The notes beneath the pieces were generated by a model, which saw only the letters and a program-made list of their open reading frames with translations, was not told the DNA's origin and made no database searches. The position numbers and the translations under genes were made by a program. Below, piece after piece: positions 34,830 to 48,133 of a stretch of DNA of 64,000 nucleotides (position 1 is the first letter of the stretch; every line of letters starts with the position of its first letter). Source of the DNA: Magallana angulata (lineage: Eukaryota > Mollusca > Bivalvia > Ostreida > Ostreidae). Location: positions 15,447,501-15,511,500 of the forward strand of contig NC_069113.1 in NCBI RefSeq assembly GCF_025612915.1. Reading direction: 5' to 3'.

Positions 34830-37800
34830 ATGATGAGTGCCAGATCATTTTCGAAACAACCTAAAGAAGAGGGAACGTCACGGAGCCCTTCAGACTTGCA
34901 ATGGCCTCCAGAGTCTCAAGATTTCTTTGGATCAATAGAAAACATGAGCATGCCGGAATCAGGCAACGGTTCAGGTTAGCTTAAAATTGCTAGTGCTAAT
35001 TTTGTTTTTTCAAAGTGTACAATACAATGAAGCAGTGTATAATTTCATGATTTCATTATAATTTTCCATCATGATTTCTCGATGAAAGTTACAGGACGTT
35101 CGGTTATGAAATTTTCAGGATGATTACAAGTGAAATGGCTATAAATAGTATGTATAATAGTACTGTAGATCAGTGAACCAAAATTCATTTCAAGATTTCA
35201 ACTTAAAATATTTTTGCATCAGGAAAGATAGTAATAGGGCTTTGATTTAATTAGTTCCAAGCAACTTAAAAGATTTTACCCCTCATCTTATTTCAAATCA
35301 CTGTTAGTCATGGGTGTGCCGTGATTTTTTTGTTGTTAAATGCATTGTGATTGATGATTCTGTAAATATCAACCTATTTGTATTTCTACCTATTTCTTAC
35401 ATTTTAGATCAGTTACAAGCTGCCACTGGCTATGTTATAGGTGTGACCAGGTAGGACATTGGGACAAATTATTTTTTCCCTACCATACTGGCCCAAGACA
35501 AGTGCCATTGTTTGTTACGTCTTTTGTATGTTAAAGTTTAAGGTCTCATTGCAGTGGCAAGAATTGGTTATTGACCCAAGTTGGTCTTTTGCTGGTAGAA
35601 ATGAAAAATTATTTAAATTGTTCAAAGATTGTATTGCATTACAATTTTTTACATAATACATGTACAAAACTGATAATAAATGTGACTTATGTATTTTGTG
35701 AATTTTGGGGGATGTAAATCTGATACTTCTTTCTATCTCTATGTAAGTACATTTGCTAAGTATATGGTCATTACTATGTATATTTTATTTTGCAGCAGTA
35801 TATTTGCTGAACATATTTTGTCCCATCCTTTTATAGTTCTAAGAAGACAATGCCAGGCAAGTATTGTTTAACATTCTAATTATGTATGTAGATGTTCTTG
35901 AAATTATCATAATATATATTGATACAGGAATCATATTTTTTTCTTAGCTCTTTTATTGTTGAATTCATGATAGCATGTATGATAATTTTGTTCCTGCAAT
36001 TAGCTACTATTGTTTTATTATCATCAAGTTGATAATTTTATACCCTCAGACATTCAGCTGCTGAATATATTTCTGTTATTCCCAGAGATTCTCTTTTAAA
36101 CACTCTCACCAACCTGAGAAATTGAAGTGATTTAATTCAGATGCACTTCATGTGTCACCAATTTTACTTGTAAAAAACATACTACGGTAGATGCACTTCT
36201 GTTTAGGTTATAAGGGTGTATATAAGGACACAAGTTAATTAGATACAGCATCACATTGTATTTGTAAGCAAACTGAGAATTTTAATTTGTTTGCAGTTAT
36301 GATTAATTCAGTATTATTGTGTATATTGACAGGTGCATCACAGAGGGGTGTGGTACCACAATACCCCATTTACCATAATAACAGTTCTAGTCCAGTTACA
36401 AAGACATCAGGTAGAAACACAGTTATTTAACCAGAACCATAATGAATAAAATAAAAATGTAAAGTATTAAATGGCAGGGCTAAAGAAAAGTGAAATACAT
36501 ATATATATATATGCCATTAATTTATTTATCCATCCCTATGTGTTTATTGTTTTACATCTGTAGGATGGCAGATCTCGTGTACGGTAGTCATCTAATTACC
36601 ATCATTTCATGTTATCTGTTGATAGAAATGTTTCATTGTGTTAAAGATTTCATATTTCATCATTATGTCAATAATATGCATGTACATTCATTTATCTTAT
36701 CAAAATATATCTTACTTATCATTTAAAGATGTTTGTTTACTTACAGTGTATATAAATACATTAAATGCAAATACATGTACGTGTGCTTTTTTATGTACCT
36801 TTAATTTCAATTACATTGTAACCATTAATTTTACTTGACATATTTCATTGCTCTGATTTATAAGCTAGATTCTAACTACATGTACAATGAAACCTTTATT
36901 GTTTCAGGGCGTGTCTTCCCTTTGGAAGGGAATAGTCAGTGTTTTGATGTCCAAAGGCATCCTGATGGTGAACGAGACTGTCATCAGTGAACTCACACCT
37001 TTACCAAAGTAAGTTAAGCTTCTGTAAAGCTTCTGAAAGGATATTTCTTAATTGCTGATTAAAAAACTGACAGATTCTCACACAATCAACCTCATTGTTG
37101 TGAAATAAATGGAACCAAGAAAAAACTTAATATATATAAAATGATTTAGGGTAAAGATGTTAAAACAACCTATGAAACACGGTTACAGTAATTGTTGGGG
37201 TTTCCAACTCACATTGTGTAATTTCATAATTATTTAATGTGGAATTTAAGTTACAGAGGCTTTTACATTATTTCACAAATCATGCATCTTCTATTTAAAT
37301 TGTAGAGAAGTCACCAGACACAGTTCTCCTCGGAAACACCTAGAACATCTCTTGCTGAAAGGGTAATTCTTGATTCCAGGGTTTTTTCTTCTACCATTTT
37401 GAAACTGTATTCATACACTTCCAGTCAGAAAAAATTATAGTAAAGGACGTAACTTGTAGAGCAAAATGGAAAATGGAATTTCATTAGACAAAGACATTTT
37501 TTATGGAAATAATTATATATAGCTTTACAGATGAATATATTTCTTGTTCTAATGATTTTATAGTTGTCAATAATGTCAGTGGAACTTGAAAGTTTTGGTC
37601 TTAGAATTGAGATATATAATTTTTTTTGAGAGATTGGGAATCAAGTTATACAAGGGGAAATCTTTGTTCACTCTGTAACACTATACTTCAATAGTACAGT
37701 AGAATCAGAGTGAATGTTCTTTGTTTTCCAATCTTCCACAAAGTCAATCTTTCTATAATACACTTTCAATTAATCACATAAAACCAAAGCCAAATCAAAA

Positions 37801-40112
37801 CATTGTCAGCCTTAGATTTATTACTGCAGTAAAACAATCATCACAACATTCAAATAGTTAAGAAATGAACTCATTGTCTACCCAAGTCATACAAGTATAA
37901 CCTGGGTTGGGGCAATTTACGCTATTGAGTTCATTCCTTATAATTTAATTTTGTAATTTGCTGTACAAATTTAGTCCGTTTTACTTTTAAAAATGATATT
38001 AATCTGTTAAAAATTCAAACGTAATGTCAAGCGGATTAGTACGTTTTTGACGTTGGTGCATTGTGACATGTCTTGTGACATGCAAACCAGGTTATACAAA
38101 GTTAACTAAATTTTTCTATCGAATCAAATGCCGCGTTACAAACAGAATTAAATTATTAAAATTTGTACAGTAAAAAAATTATTTATTTGATTTGATTTCA
38201 GATTATCATACATCATGGCAACTCCTTTCCTTGCAAGTAGTTGTATTGAAACTATTCAGGTAAAGTTTCTTTTTATATGTAACAGAAGTTTGCACATTAT
38301 GTATATTCAAATTTTTTTTCTTTCATGTTTATACCAAGTACACATAATATTTTCAATACATGGATCTTCAGTGTATTATCATATTTATCTTAATGAATAG
38401 AGAAGATACATTGATCAAAATAACAATTAAGCTCATAATTTTTTTATATTCTGAGAATTCAGTGTTTTTGTCAAGGAAGCCTCTCTGTCACATTTATGTA
38501 ATCAGTAATGCAGATCAAAGATTTTCTAAATTTTGCAGACTTGAATGATATTAACTGTGTATTTTGTATAACACCATCACTGGGTATTTTGTGTATTGTA
38601 GGCTGATGTATCCAGTGATAAGCCAGGACCATTTGATTTCATCAGGGAGGGGCTTGGCAGACTGATGGGGTGGGGGATGCCCCAGACAACACGTCTCCTC
38701 CCAGTCTATACTCTAGTCTTACCCACAGCAGTTATGGGTGTGTCCCAGTACATCATTATACAAGCAGCCAGAGCTACCATGTTGTCCACGTTTAGACAGA
38801 GGGAACAAGAAATGAGGGTAAGGAAATCCAGAGGTTTGTTTGCTTTTACTTCAGCAAATTAATTTTACACAGCCCTACTGCAGTGCTTTCTTGATTGTGG
38901 TTATTAAACTGACATGAGGACACATAAATCAGAAATTAACAGGAATTTTTTTTGTGAGCCAAGCTATACAATTTTTGATTGAGCTTTCTATCTCAACTGG
39001 GATAACTTTTAGAAGAAATCCAAAGTTTCAAAAGCTGCAAGATATTGTTTTTTAATTCTATAGCAATCTCTGTATGCCACACAGATGCAGAACAGCTTCA
39101 ATCTGATATTTTGTCAATCCGATAATAAAAAATATTCTTGCAAATTGACTCTCAGTTTAAGCTTAATCCATTTTATGAGTGATAGTATGGCAAAATTTAC
39201 CAATCTCTACGTCTGAATTGATACTAGTATATCGTTTTGAAGGATAAATCAACATCTGTGGATGGAAAAGAGCAAGAAGAGTCGCTGTACAACAAGTACT
39301 TTCCGGAAATGATGGCTAACTTTGCCGGCAATCTTCTGGCAGACATATTGTTGTTTCCCTTGGAGACAGTGCTTCACCGATTATATGCTCAAGGAACACG
39401 GACTATTATTGACAATTTGGACACAGGAGTGGACGTCATACCAATTAGTACAAATTACGAAGGATTTTTTGACTGTTTTCGCAGTATTGTAATGGAAGAG
39501 GGTGTCTCTGGCCTTTACAGAGGGTTTGGTGCTTTAATTCTTCAATATGCACTTCAAGCAGGTTTACTCAAGTTCTCAAAGTATGTCTTTGAGAAAATTT
39601 CCAAAGAGCTTAATCCTCCAGAACCCCTTGCCCCTATAGATAGACCGAGATCATCAGATAGGCTAACTCAGCAGAGACAGCCACAATTAGCAACACTGCA
39701 ACAGCAACAGGCTCAGCAACAACAACCCTATACTAATTACATGGTAGGTCAAGTTTTAATTATCAAGTTTGTTTTAAAATACAAGCTATTATCAAAGAAA
39801 AGATCAAGGCCATTTCTTGCAAATTATCCATTTAATTTACTTTACAGTTTGAGACAATATTTTTAGCCATAAAAAAATTCAAATATTTTGCTTTAAAATT
39901 TGAATGTTTTCCTACATCTTTATATAAAGACTTTTCTCTCTCTTTTTTTTTTATTCACCAATTTTGTACAAACTTTTCAAAAACTTCAAATGCCAAAGTT
40001 AAGTAAAATATAAATTCAATGTCATCCTATGATATATTTAACAATTTGTAAGGAATTATACCTTAAATTATTTTTGTTTCAGGAACAGAGTTATAGAAGT
40101 ACAAGGAGATAA
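34830..40112 (+). CDS. SLC25A46: SLC25A46, outer mitochondrial membrane carrier-like protein, ten exons
   Basis: Exons: 34830-34974, 35408-35450, 35796-35856, 36333-36410, 36908-37008, 37306-37362, 38202-38259, 38602-38817, 39243-39743, 40083-40112 (1290 nt, 429 aa; human 418). A member of the mitochondrial carrier family that sits in the outer membrane and influences fission and cristae rather than transporting a known solute. Diagnostic stretches: EHILSHPFIVLRRQCQ, WKGIVSVLMSKG, ISELTPLPKEV, EHLLLKG, IETIQ, IREGLGRLMGWGMPQTTRLL, and FPLETVLHRLYAQGTRTIID (291-310). Intron 3 is GC-AG (CAG|GCAAGT). Exon 3 has a tandem acceptor (TGCAGCAG); using the second CAG (start 35799) drops one Ser and aligns better with human. 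The C-terminal tail is Gln-rich, unlike human. Start at 34830 puts ARSFS near the N-terminus as in human. Confidence 0.95.
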
Positions 40113-40977
40113 AATTCCAAGTGTTTTACACTGTACATGTATTTGACATTTGAGTATTAGACTGATACAGAGTTCTCAAGAAGAATTCTATACGTGCTAT
40201 ACTAATGAAATTTTTTTTCATTGTCACGTTTCTGAAATGCATTGGAAATGAATAGATTTGATAGCAGAATTCATTGTTAAGTAATATTTAAAATTTACTT
40301 ACATTTTCTTGAAACAAGGATGATGTACTGTGGTTTCATTTATAGTTGATGGCATCAATTTTTGTGGATGTAGCAATATTTCAGTTTTAAGGATGGTAAA
40401 TTTATGGACAATGGACTTAGCATTAAATTATTATTACTAATCTTGGTTATATGATTTCTAAGATTAACTCAAAAAACAAATTCCACATGAATTGGTGGTC
40501 ATCAAATATTGATGAATCCGCAGTAAAAGACTAATTGATTTTTGTGCTTATGTATTATACGCCCAAGTGCTGATATTTTTGTGCTCATTTCAGAGATGTA
40601 TTATTATCCAGATATGTTGTTTTATCAATGCATGAAATAATTGTTAATCTTCTGTTTGTTTCTGGCCATCATAATTTGTTTTCAGTTAAAAAGATTTTTG
40701 TTAAACTGAGAATATACAATCTGATATTGAACTTGTTAATTATAACTGTTATCAATTTGCCCGATATATGTATTCCCTGTCCAATCACTCCAATGTAAAT
40801 GGCAAATATCTGAAATGCATTCATTTTGAATGGAAGAGCTAACTTTTTAAATTTTAGAAATCCAATGAACATGAAAAAAGGTCAGATTCAACCCATTTTC
40901 TCTTTACTTTCAATGCATGATCAGACTCTTCCCGAGGACAAAGAGAAGCATATGGGAACTGATTCTCTGTAGAACCC

Positions 40978-41029
<52 letters not shown>

Positions 41030-41212
41030 AAATTAAGATAAATATTATAAAATATTTTATTAAAAGTTACAAAATTATTTATAATTTTCACTCTTTAGCA
41101 CTTTCTTACGAAGCAGCCAATTAAAAAAAAATAAAATCAATCATAAAACTTGTTTCAAATTGTGGACTTTAATAAAACCAACAGCACTCCATGCTTTGTT
41201 GTATCAGTGACT
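40113..41212. other. Convergent intergenic region
   Basis: 3' ends of SLC25A46 (+) and MFSD12 (-) face each other here. No gene is seen. It holds the poly-C/CT tract and, on the minus strand, candidate MFSD12 poly(A) signals: ATTAAA at 41168-41173 and AATAAA at 41056-41061. Confidence 0.65.
40975..41024. repeat. Poly-C then (CT)n tract
   Basis: Fourteen C followed by about 36 bp of TC dinucleotide. Confidence 0.95.
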
Positions 41213-44200
41213 TTATGGCGGACTCCGCTCCCAATCCCTGTCTGGTGAGGAAGGCTGCAAAATCCTGTGTTCTGTTGGCAACAAAAATAACATTGTTAAT
41301 TTACAAATTGTTAAGAAGCCCAAATTTATACAATAATATTTTGTAATTCATTGAGAGGATTTTAAAATTTTGCGTAATAATTGTGTGTGTTTTCCCCCAA
41401 TTTCCATTTTTTGAAGACTGAGCCAACACGCCGCGAGAAGGAGTCAGAATTTCACCCCCCAAAGACCTTTTAAAAGTATCACTTCAACATGGCTGATTAA
41501 CAGTGGAATTTACTGTTGACTGAGATCAATTATTGCTGTGAATGTTGGCACAATTTAAAACTATAAACTTGCATGTTAACATGGGTTAGGACAGCATATT
41601 TCGGCGTAGCATTTTGAAAAAATTGTATGGTTGACTTTAAGTATGCGGGCACCGAGTTATAAATTACAGTATTTCATACAGGAGCAAACCAGCAGATAAT
41701 GTTTATATCAATGCATGTATTACATAGTTTTACTTCATGATCTTAATGTGCATATTCATAAAGAACCGAAAAAAATAAAATAAAGACAAGAAAGTGGAAT
41801 TGAGTTACGGAACTTGCATTGGTAAATAAGCTGTTTTTTCACACCAAACTTTAGTCATTATGATTGTATATACCAAAATGCTCTTAGAACGTTAGTTTTA
41901 TAGTTCGATATGTCTCCCTTCTATGATACTTTATGATATAAACATTGAATCATGTATCTAACTGGACAAAAAAAACCATCCATGTGTTTAGACCGAAAAA
42001 AATGTTCTTTACTGTGTAATAGCGAGTGAGATAATGGAATGAGGCGGGGACAAACCGTACCTTTCCATCCGCTCCTACCCCCTATAGAGGACATGGTGCT
42101 GAGGAGGACGAGGAGGGAGATGAAGGTCACGCCCCCGGGGACCGTGACCAGTACGTCACGGTAGTACACCGTGCAGTGGTGGGTCATGTGGGCGGCAGAG
42201 CCATTCTCACTGAAAAAACCCCCCAGAAACAACAGTGCGGTCATCATTTCTTGTGATATTAAAGAAACCAATTATATTCACTTGTATCAAACTGTTCATA
42301 CATAGAAATCAATAATCTAATATGGTAATGCCAGAGAAAAGAACACCTTTAGTTACCATATGAATCCAATTCTAGTAGTATTTAAGCACGCGACTTTAAA
42401 ACATTTAACAGAGATTTGTTATTGTGTCATGTTGTAAATTTTGTATTTACACAGTTGTCATGTTGTAAATTTTGTATTTACACTCGCCCAGTAAATTCAA
42501 AATTTACAACATGACAACTGTGTAAATACAAAATTTACAACATGACAATTGCATACATTAATATTTTTTTAAAATATCAAATAAGAGAAGAAATTAGTGT
42601 CTTTTGGACACCTTTGCTATTTTTGTAAAAAGTTCGTACCAAGGATTGTATCGCTGGATCAGAACAACAGCCAGACCATTCGCCAGTTTCTCTGTAAAGC
42701 TCATCGCACCATAAACAAAAGCTGCACTGCTCTGCAATAAGTCATATGTCTTTCAAAAAAGGAAATGAGGATGAAGATCGAATTTGAAAGATAAAATGGT
42801 ATAATCAATAGAGCGGTTTAGTAAGATTAAAATGTTCATTGAAAGCTACCGGCGTACAGAATATTGGTCAATGAGATCAGATGTCATGGCAAGTGACGTC
42901 ACGAGAACCGTTGACCCCCCGATGCCACTCAGGGCAGCCACACCGTACACACGGCTGGAGGTAGCTTCATCGATGAAAAAGATCCACACACATGCCCCGA
43001 GCGTACAGGATATACCCATGACGTAAGTACGCTACAAAGGTAAGTAATTTAATATTTAAAATATAATCGTAATATGATATGATCACCTGTTGAACACTTA
43101 AGGTAAATCATCTATTTAATTGCTTGAAATTTTTGGTTTCCGTGAAGAATTCGGTTTTGTTCTTAACCCGAGAGAGTAAACCACTCCTGGATGTAAAAAT
43201 GTATACAAAACCAAACATTATTTACCAGGATTAGACAACTTAAGTATGAACACAGAGAGCTAACCTTGCGTCCAAGTAATTGGTTCGTGTTGTTCATGAA
43301 CAGTGAGGTGCAGAACCCAGCAACATATCCAACTAGAGGAACTATTGCTACAGAGTTCTGTAAATTTAAAGAAAAATGGCAATTTTTCATGTAAATATAC
43401 GTCTATTTAGTATGAAACTGTATTGCTCTGTACTTAAATTGTTTATTTTAAAGGTTATCGTAGATAAAATACATGAATAAAAAACAAAATTTAACAATAA
43501 AAATGATAAAAAGCATAGCAATCAAATACTGCTTTACAGCAACCAACCAGTGGATTTTTTTCACAACACAAACCTTGTGCATATGCAATGTCTCTGTGAT
43601 GTACATTGGCATATATATCTGCGATATGTTGACGGTCAGTCTTGTACACATGTAAATTAAAGCCATCTGAAAAAATAAATTCAGGTAATAACTGAGAATA
43701 CTATCCTATTACATGTTTATAAGATGATTTCATTGGGGAACGTACTTGCCTGATAAAAACTAGGTTCTCTAAACCATTCCTTCCAATGCTTATTTAAGTT
43801 CATCTTTGGTTTCACGTCATCGTCTGGTCGATCTTGAGTACCACCATCCATTATACTATGACTCGAGACAAACGAAATTCGTTTCTTTGAAGTACTAGGC
43901 GTTTTCGTCCGCGATTCACTTTTGAGAATTCCAGAAATTGTTGGGTTTGTAATGCTCCGTATAGTTGACATTTCTATGTCATTTTCAGGACACGAAATCG
44001 AAGGAATTATCGCTAAAACATCGCTCTCTGGACATGACATAGATGATATTTTTCTTTCTATCGAGTCGTGCTTTTTACTACAAATTTTATCGGAAGAAGG
44101 TGATTTGAATATTCCTCTAAAGCTATTTTTTGAATTAGGAGATTTAGTCATGTTTCTTTTTGTCTCTTTTGGAAAAATCTCGACATTTTTTGTTTCTTTT

Positions 44201-46100
44201 ACAGTACTGATTTTATCCTTGTTGACAGTTCTTTCTATATGAGCCGTAACTTCGCTTGATGCAGATTTTTTCGTATCTTTCTTGTCGAGCTGATATCCAG
44301 TTCCTGGCAAAGGATTGTCTTTTTCATGCACAGTGCAGTAGAAAACACAGCTACAAGCTACGCCTATAACTACCACACATATTGCCAAGTCCTGCAAAAC
44401 AATGTACGCATGCCCTGTATGAAATTAAATAAAAACATAAACCATATCATTGTCTTTCTATTACTTTTTGAAATAGATGGACAAAAACGATCATTCATAG
44501 CTAACAGGCTGATGATGTCAATATCTTGCTTATACTATCGGATAAAACGAAGTACCAATACATTTGCATCATTTTTTTGTTCTAAGCATTTCGAGATGCG
44601 CGATTTTCACTCACGCATGTCACGGTCATCTTAATTTTTTTTTTAAAGAAGATGAAGGAATAAAATGGCGCAAATGCCCATTCAGTTTAAGGGGCATGGT
44701 CACGATTTTGGTCAAATTCTGTTTTTATTATTTACAATGGTTTAAAATTGCATTTATAATGATCAAAAAAAAAATTGAGAGTCATCCGTAGAGTTATAAG
44801 CAAGATACAGGGCTCACAATTCTTTGTAATGTAAACAAGGCTCGTGCCCTGTTTTTGTTTACTTGGGTTAAATTCAATATACAGTAAAAAAATCTTTTTC
44901 CAGCATATTTGTCTATCTTTTTATTCATGTTTAGCACATATAAACAGTTTTTTTTAATGTTTAACCGATTCATTTAAGGTCTAAACCTGGAATTTTTACT
45001 TCATCGTTCAAAATGTAAACAAACGCTTTGTTTACATAGCAAAGAACTTCAAGCTCCGTAACTCGCTTATGACTCAACAAATGACACTCAAATTTCCGTT
45101 GCCTATAAAAAATGCCTTATTGAAGCATTGTAAATAATAAAATCAGAAAAATATTTTTTGATCAAAATCGTGACCATGCCCCTTTAAGTCGTAAAATGCA
45201 ATATTGAAGTTTTTAAGTATAGACATTTTACACGCCTTATCCACTCTTTTTTTTTTATAGCACCCGCGTTTATAGAGCAATTGACCATCCCCAAATATAC
45301 AGACTAAAAGTGTTGCTCATATATACTCTGAATATTTCCCCGTCCTCTGCATTGAGGAAGGTATTGGCCTCCTCCGCTCTGTGTGCGTCAAAAAATAACC
45401 AGGCGAGTAGGTACACCAGCATATGACACAGGACTGTTATGGCATATCTGTTGAATTTGAAAGGTTGAATTGAAATCTGAACTTATGAATGGAATTGAAG
45501 ATTTTCATAAAACGCAGAAAAAATATTGATTACCTCCATCCGTTTAACTGAACCTTCTCTACTGCAGAAAAAGTCATTTCAGGGATCAGAGCTAAATGAC
45601 CAATTTGGGCACACGCCCATCCAAATTGGAATATAACAATAAGAGGTACGTAGTATATAAATTGTGCCCAGTCGGGGACGCCAACGCAGAACCAACATGG
45701 TATAAAGATGAAAGGAAATCCAAGGCAGCTACAAATCGTCCCTTAAAGGTGAAAGAATCAGTGAAAAAAATGACATGTATCAAATAATTATACATATATA
45801 TTTTTAAAATTAATTTTTTCTGAAACCGTTACCTATCAAATGCCAGGATTTTCGTCTTCCAATATTGAAGCATCCAGATTTGCTATTGTCTGAAGCCAAA
45901 CCAACCAATGGGGTCAGAACGGCGTCCACGGATTGACCAATCATCATCAGGGTACCTGCCAGGGTGTCGTTGAAGTTTTTCACTTCATGAAAGTACGCTA
46001 TGAGGTATGTGTACCACATGGAAGCTGTTAAATCATTGAAAGCATGCCCGACACTGTACCCAAGCTTTCTCTTGATTGGAATTGATTCTCCTGCCATCAT
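41213..46100 (-). CDS. MFSD12: MFSD12, major-facilitator cysteine transporter of lysosomes/pigment organelles, ten exons
   Basis: Minus-strand exons: 46100-45833, 45741-45534, 45447-45327, 44391-43750, 43666-43574, 43357-43265, 43031-42858, 42731-42640, 42209-42061, 41271-41213 (1899 nt, 632 aa). Human MFSD12 imports cysteine into melanosomes and lysosomes. Matches to the family: [20 protein letters not shown] (12-31), [85 protein letters not shown]. Twelve membrane segments are expected. The loop between segments 6 and 7 (about 220-398, all in exon 4) is about 175 residues, Ser/Lys-rich and charged, against roughly 45 in human. Intron 4 is GC-AG (CAG|GCAAGT). All exon joins keep frame. Start is Met1 at 46100; Met2 follows directly. 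Confidence 0.93.
42425..42547. mobile_element. Nested hairpins, TGTCATGTTG family (MFSD12 intron 8)
   Basis: Outer arms of 31 bp (42425-42455 and 42517-42547) are exact inverses. Between them, exactly at the centre, lies a second 61 bp hairpin of the same family (42456-42516) starting TGTCATGTTGTAAATTTTG and ending CAACATGACA. Confidence 0.85.
44691..45182. mobile_element. MITE, 492 bp, TTTAA-flanked (MFSD12 intron 3)
   Basis: Starts GGGGCATGGTCACGATTTTG and ends CAAAATCGTGACCATGCCCC. TTTAA lies on both outer sides (44686-44690 and 45183-45187), consistent with a TTAA-type duplication. The arms continue imperfectly inward (TTATTATTTACAATG against CATTGTAAATAATAA). No coding. Confidence 0.85.
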
Positions 46101-48133
46101 ATATTTCCACAGAAAATTGTTTTTATCGTATTTTTATCTCTTTGACAACTTTTTCTTAAAACACTTCATTTCACCATTGGTATAAAACACTCCATTTCAG
46201 TATCATTGTTAGGAATATAAACACGCAATAAGTACACTTGTGGGAGAAAAATATACTGGCTGTAAACCTTGAATGATAAAATTTTTAGAGACCATTCGAA
46301 ATAAGTTACTTGGTTGTGTAAAGGTTGCCATTGGCCCATGCTAAGGACTTATGAATGTAGATTTTAGTTTAATTTCAATGTTTTTATGAATGAATGTTCA
46401 CACAAGAAAAAGTTAAATTGTGTCAAGTATAAATTACATGTTTACGAAATAACGAATATTACCCGTGACTATAGATCTTTAGTATTTTATGTCGTTTTAT
46501 AGTCATTTGTCTATAGATATTAATATAAGCTATTGCATTATTTTACTTCTTGTCTGTTTCTTTTTGGAAACAGAAAATTATCTGCACATGTCCTCGTGAA
46601 ATGAACACGCGTTATGCATCAAACTATACGTACATTTTTCTTTCAGTATCCCGACCCTTTCTCTCCCCCCAAGCTAACAGTGGTGACGTCAGCAAGGTTT
46701 TGATGGTCCAGAATTTATGTTATGCTAGAAGGAGAATGTGTAATATGTGTCTCGTTTTCTGAATTATTTTATTGCATCGGTCTTTTTTAATCAGTTATAT
46801 TCATCTTTTTTCATCGTGTCAAACGGCAACCAATGTTTTATTTTTTGTGATGGATCGCGGCGTCATTTCTTTACTATAATGTTCATCAGCTCAGCAGCTT
46901 TGCAAAGATGCAAGAAAAGCAAGTACATAACAAACCGTAGTTTCAGAGGAAAATGTTATCCAATTTTTCATCGTTAATAGGTATTTTGGGTGCAGTTAAG
47001 AAGCAAACATTCGGTAAGAAAAAATGCTAATGATATTCAAGGTTGCGTCTTGCAAAAAAACCAAACAAAACAAAACCAAAAAATTTTACTTATTTCAATT
47101 TAGTGGTTTAATCCAATATGCAGTTTTAACAAAAATAATACATTCCGATTAACCAACTACATGCACACGTACACTAAACTCACGCTATGCTATTGTTTGG
47201 TGGTATAAACCATATTTCGATTAACAAAATTAATGAATAACTGATTTTGCTGAAATTATTTATACATTTCAACACTGCAAGAATTTAGTTGAGATTAAAT
47301 CCAAAGTCTGAATCTCAACTAATTTTGAAGTCTCTAAATTAAGTAACCACTGCATGGATCCGAAAAGCATCTTATTTTAAAATTTCAAATCTGGTTATTC
47401 AGTCGTGTCTTTTAACGATTATTTTCAAACTAGCGAATATCCCTTACTTGCTTACAACAGTTCTGTTTTCGAGTTTCTTTTCATAGTCAATTTGTATATA
47501 GTATTGCAGCTGTACCATGTGCACGAGTCTACAAGCATGCATGCCAGTCAGTCTCACATGCACGCCTATACGTGTATCTTTATTCTTTCGCCACGCTCAG
47601 TCAAATGTCATAGAATTTTTTGCCCAAGGTCAGCCCTCTTCTAAGAGGTTATGCTTTTTATTAAAATAAGACAAACCTTTTGACACACAGAACAGGTTGT
47701 AATTAACATTAATCAGCTAATTTGACGTTATTCTGTTTAATTATAGACCAGTATAGATATTTACTGTTTAATAATACTCTCCATGCCAAAAAAATTTCAA
47801 TATGAAGTTTATCTTTGAAAAAATACGATTATTAGGTCAAAAGTCAGATTGAAGGCAGGTGTAAAAAAAGAGTTACTCTGTGGCTCTTGCATTATATATA
47901 CACGTGTTCACACATTAATGAGAGATGCATGGTTCACAAAGACTGACAACTGACAACTGAAGTTAGCAGAATGATCTGTACGTTTCAACACTCCCTAATT
48001 AAAAACAATTTGCATATTAAGGTTAAATATCCACAGTATATCATAACTTTATGTGCATCCTTAGGCATGGTGTTAACAATCACTTGACTTTATTTAAAAC
48101 ATGAATGAAAACAGAAAACAATTAAATTATATG
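46101..48133. other. Intergenic, upstream of MFSD12
   Basis: AT-rich with short open frames only. I see no exon, RNA gene or repeat that I can support. It must hold the MFSD12 promoter, but no TATA box is evident. Confidence 0.55.

Noticed and set aside
39744-39866. Read-through of SLC25A46 exon 9 to a stop at 39866
   Set aside because: A good donor (ATG|GTAGGT) follows NYM and a short last exon with an in-frame stop lies at 40083; the read-through stretch is unlike the family. An intron-retention isoform cannot be excluded.
43922-44242. 106-codon plus-strand frame
   Set aside because: Antisense to the long MFSD12 exon 4, whose frame is fixed by family matches at both ends.
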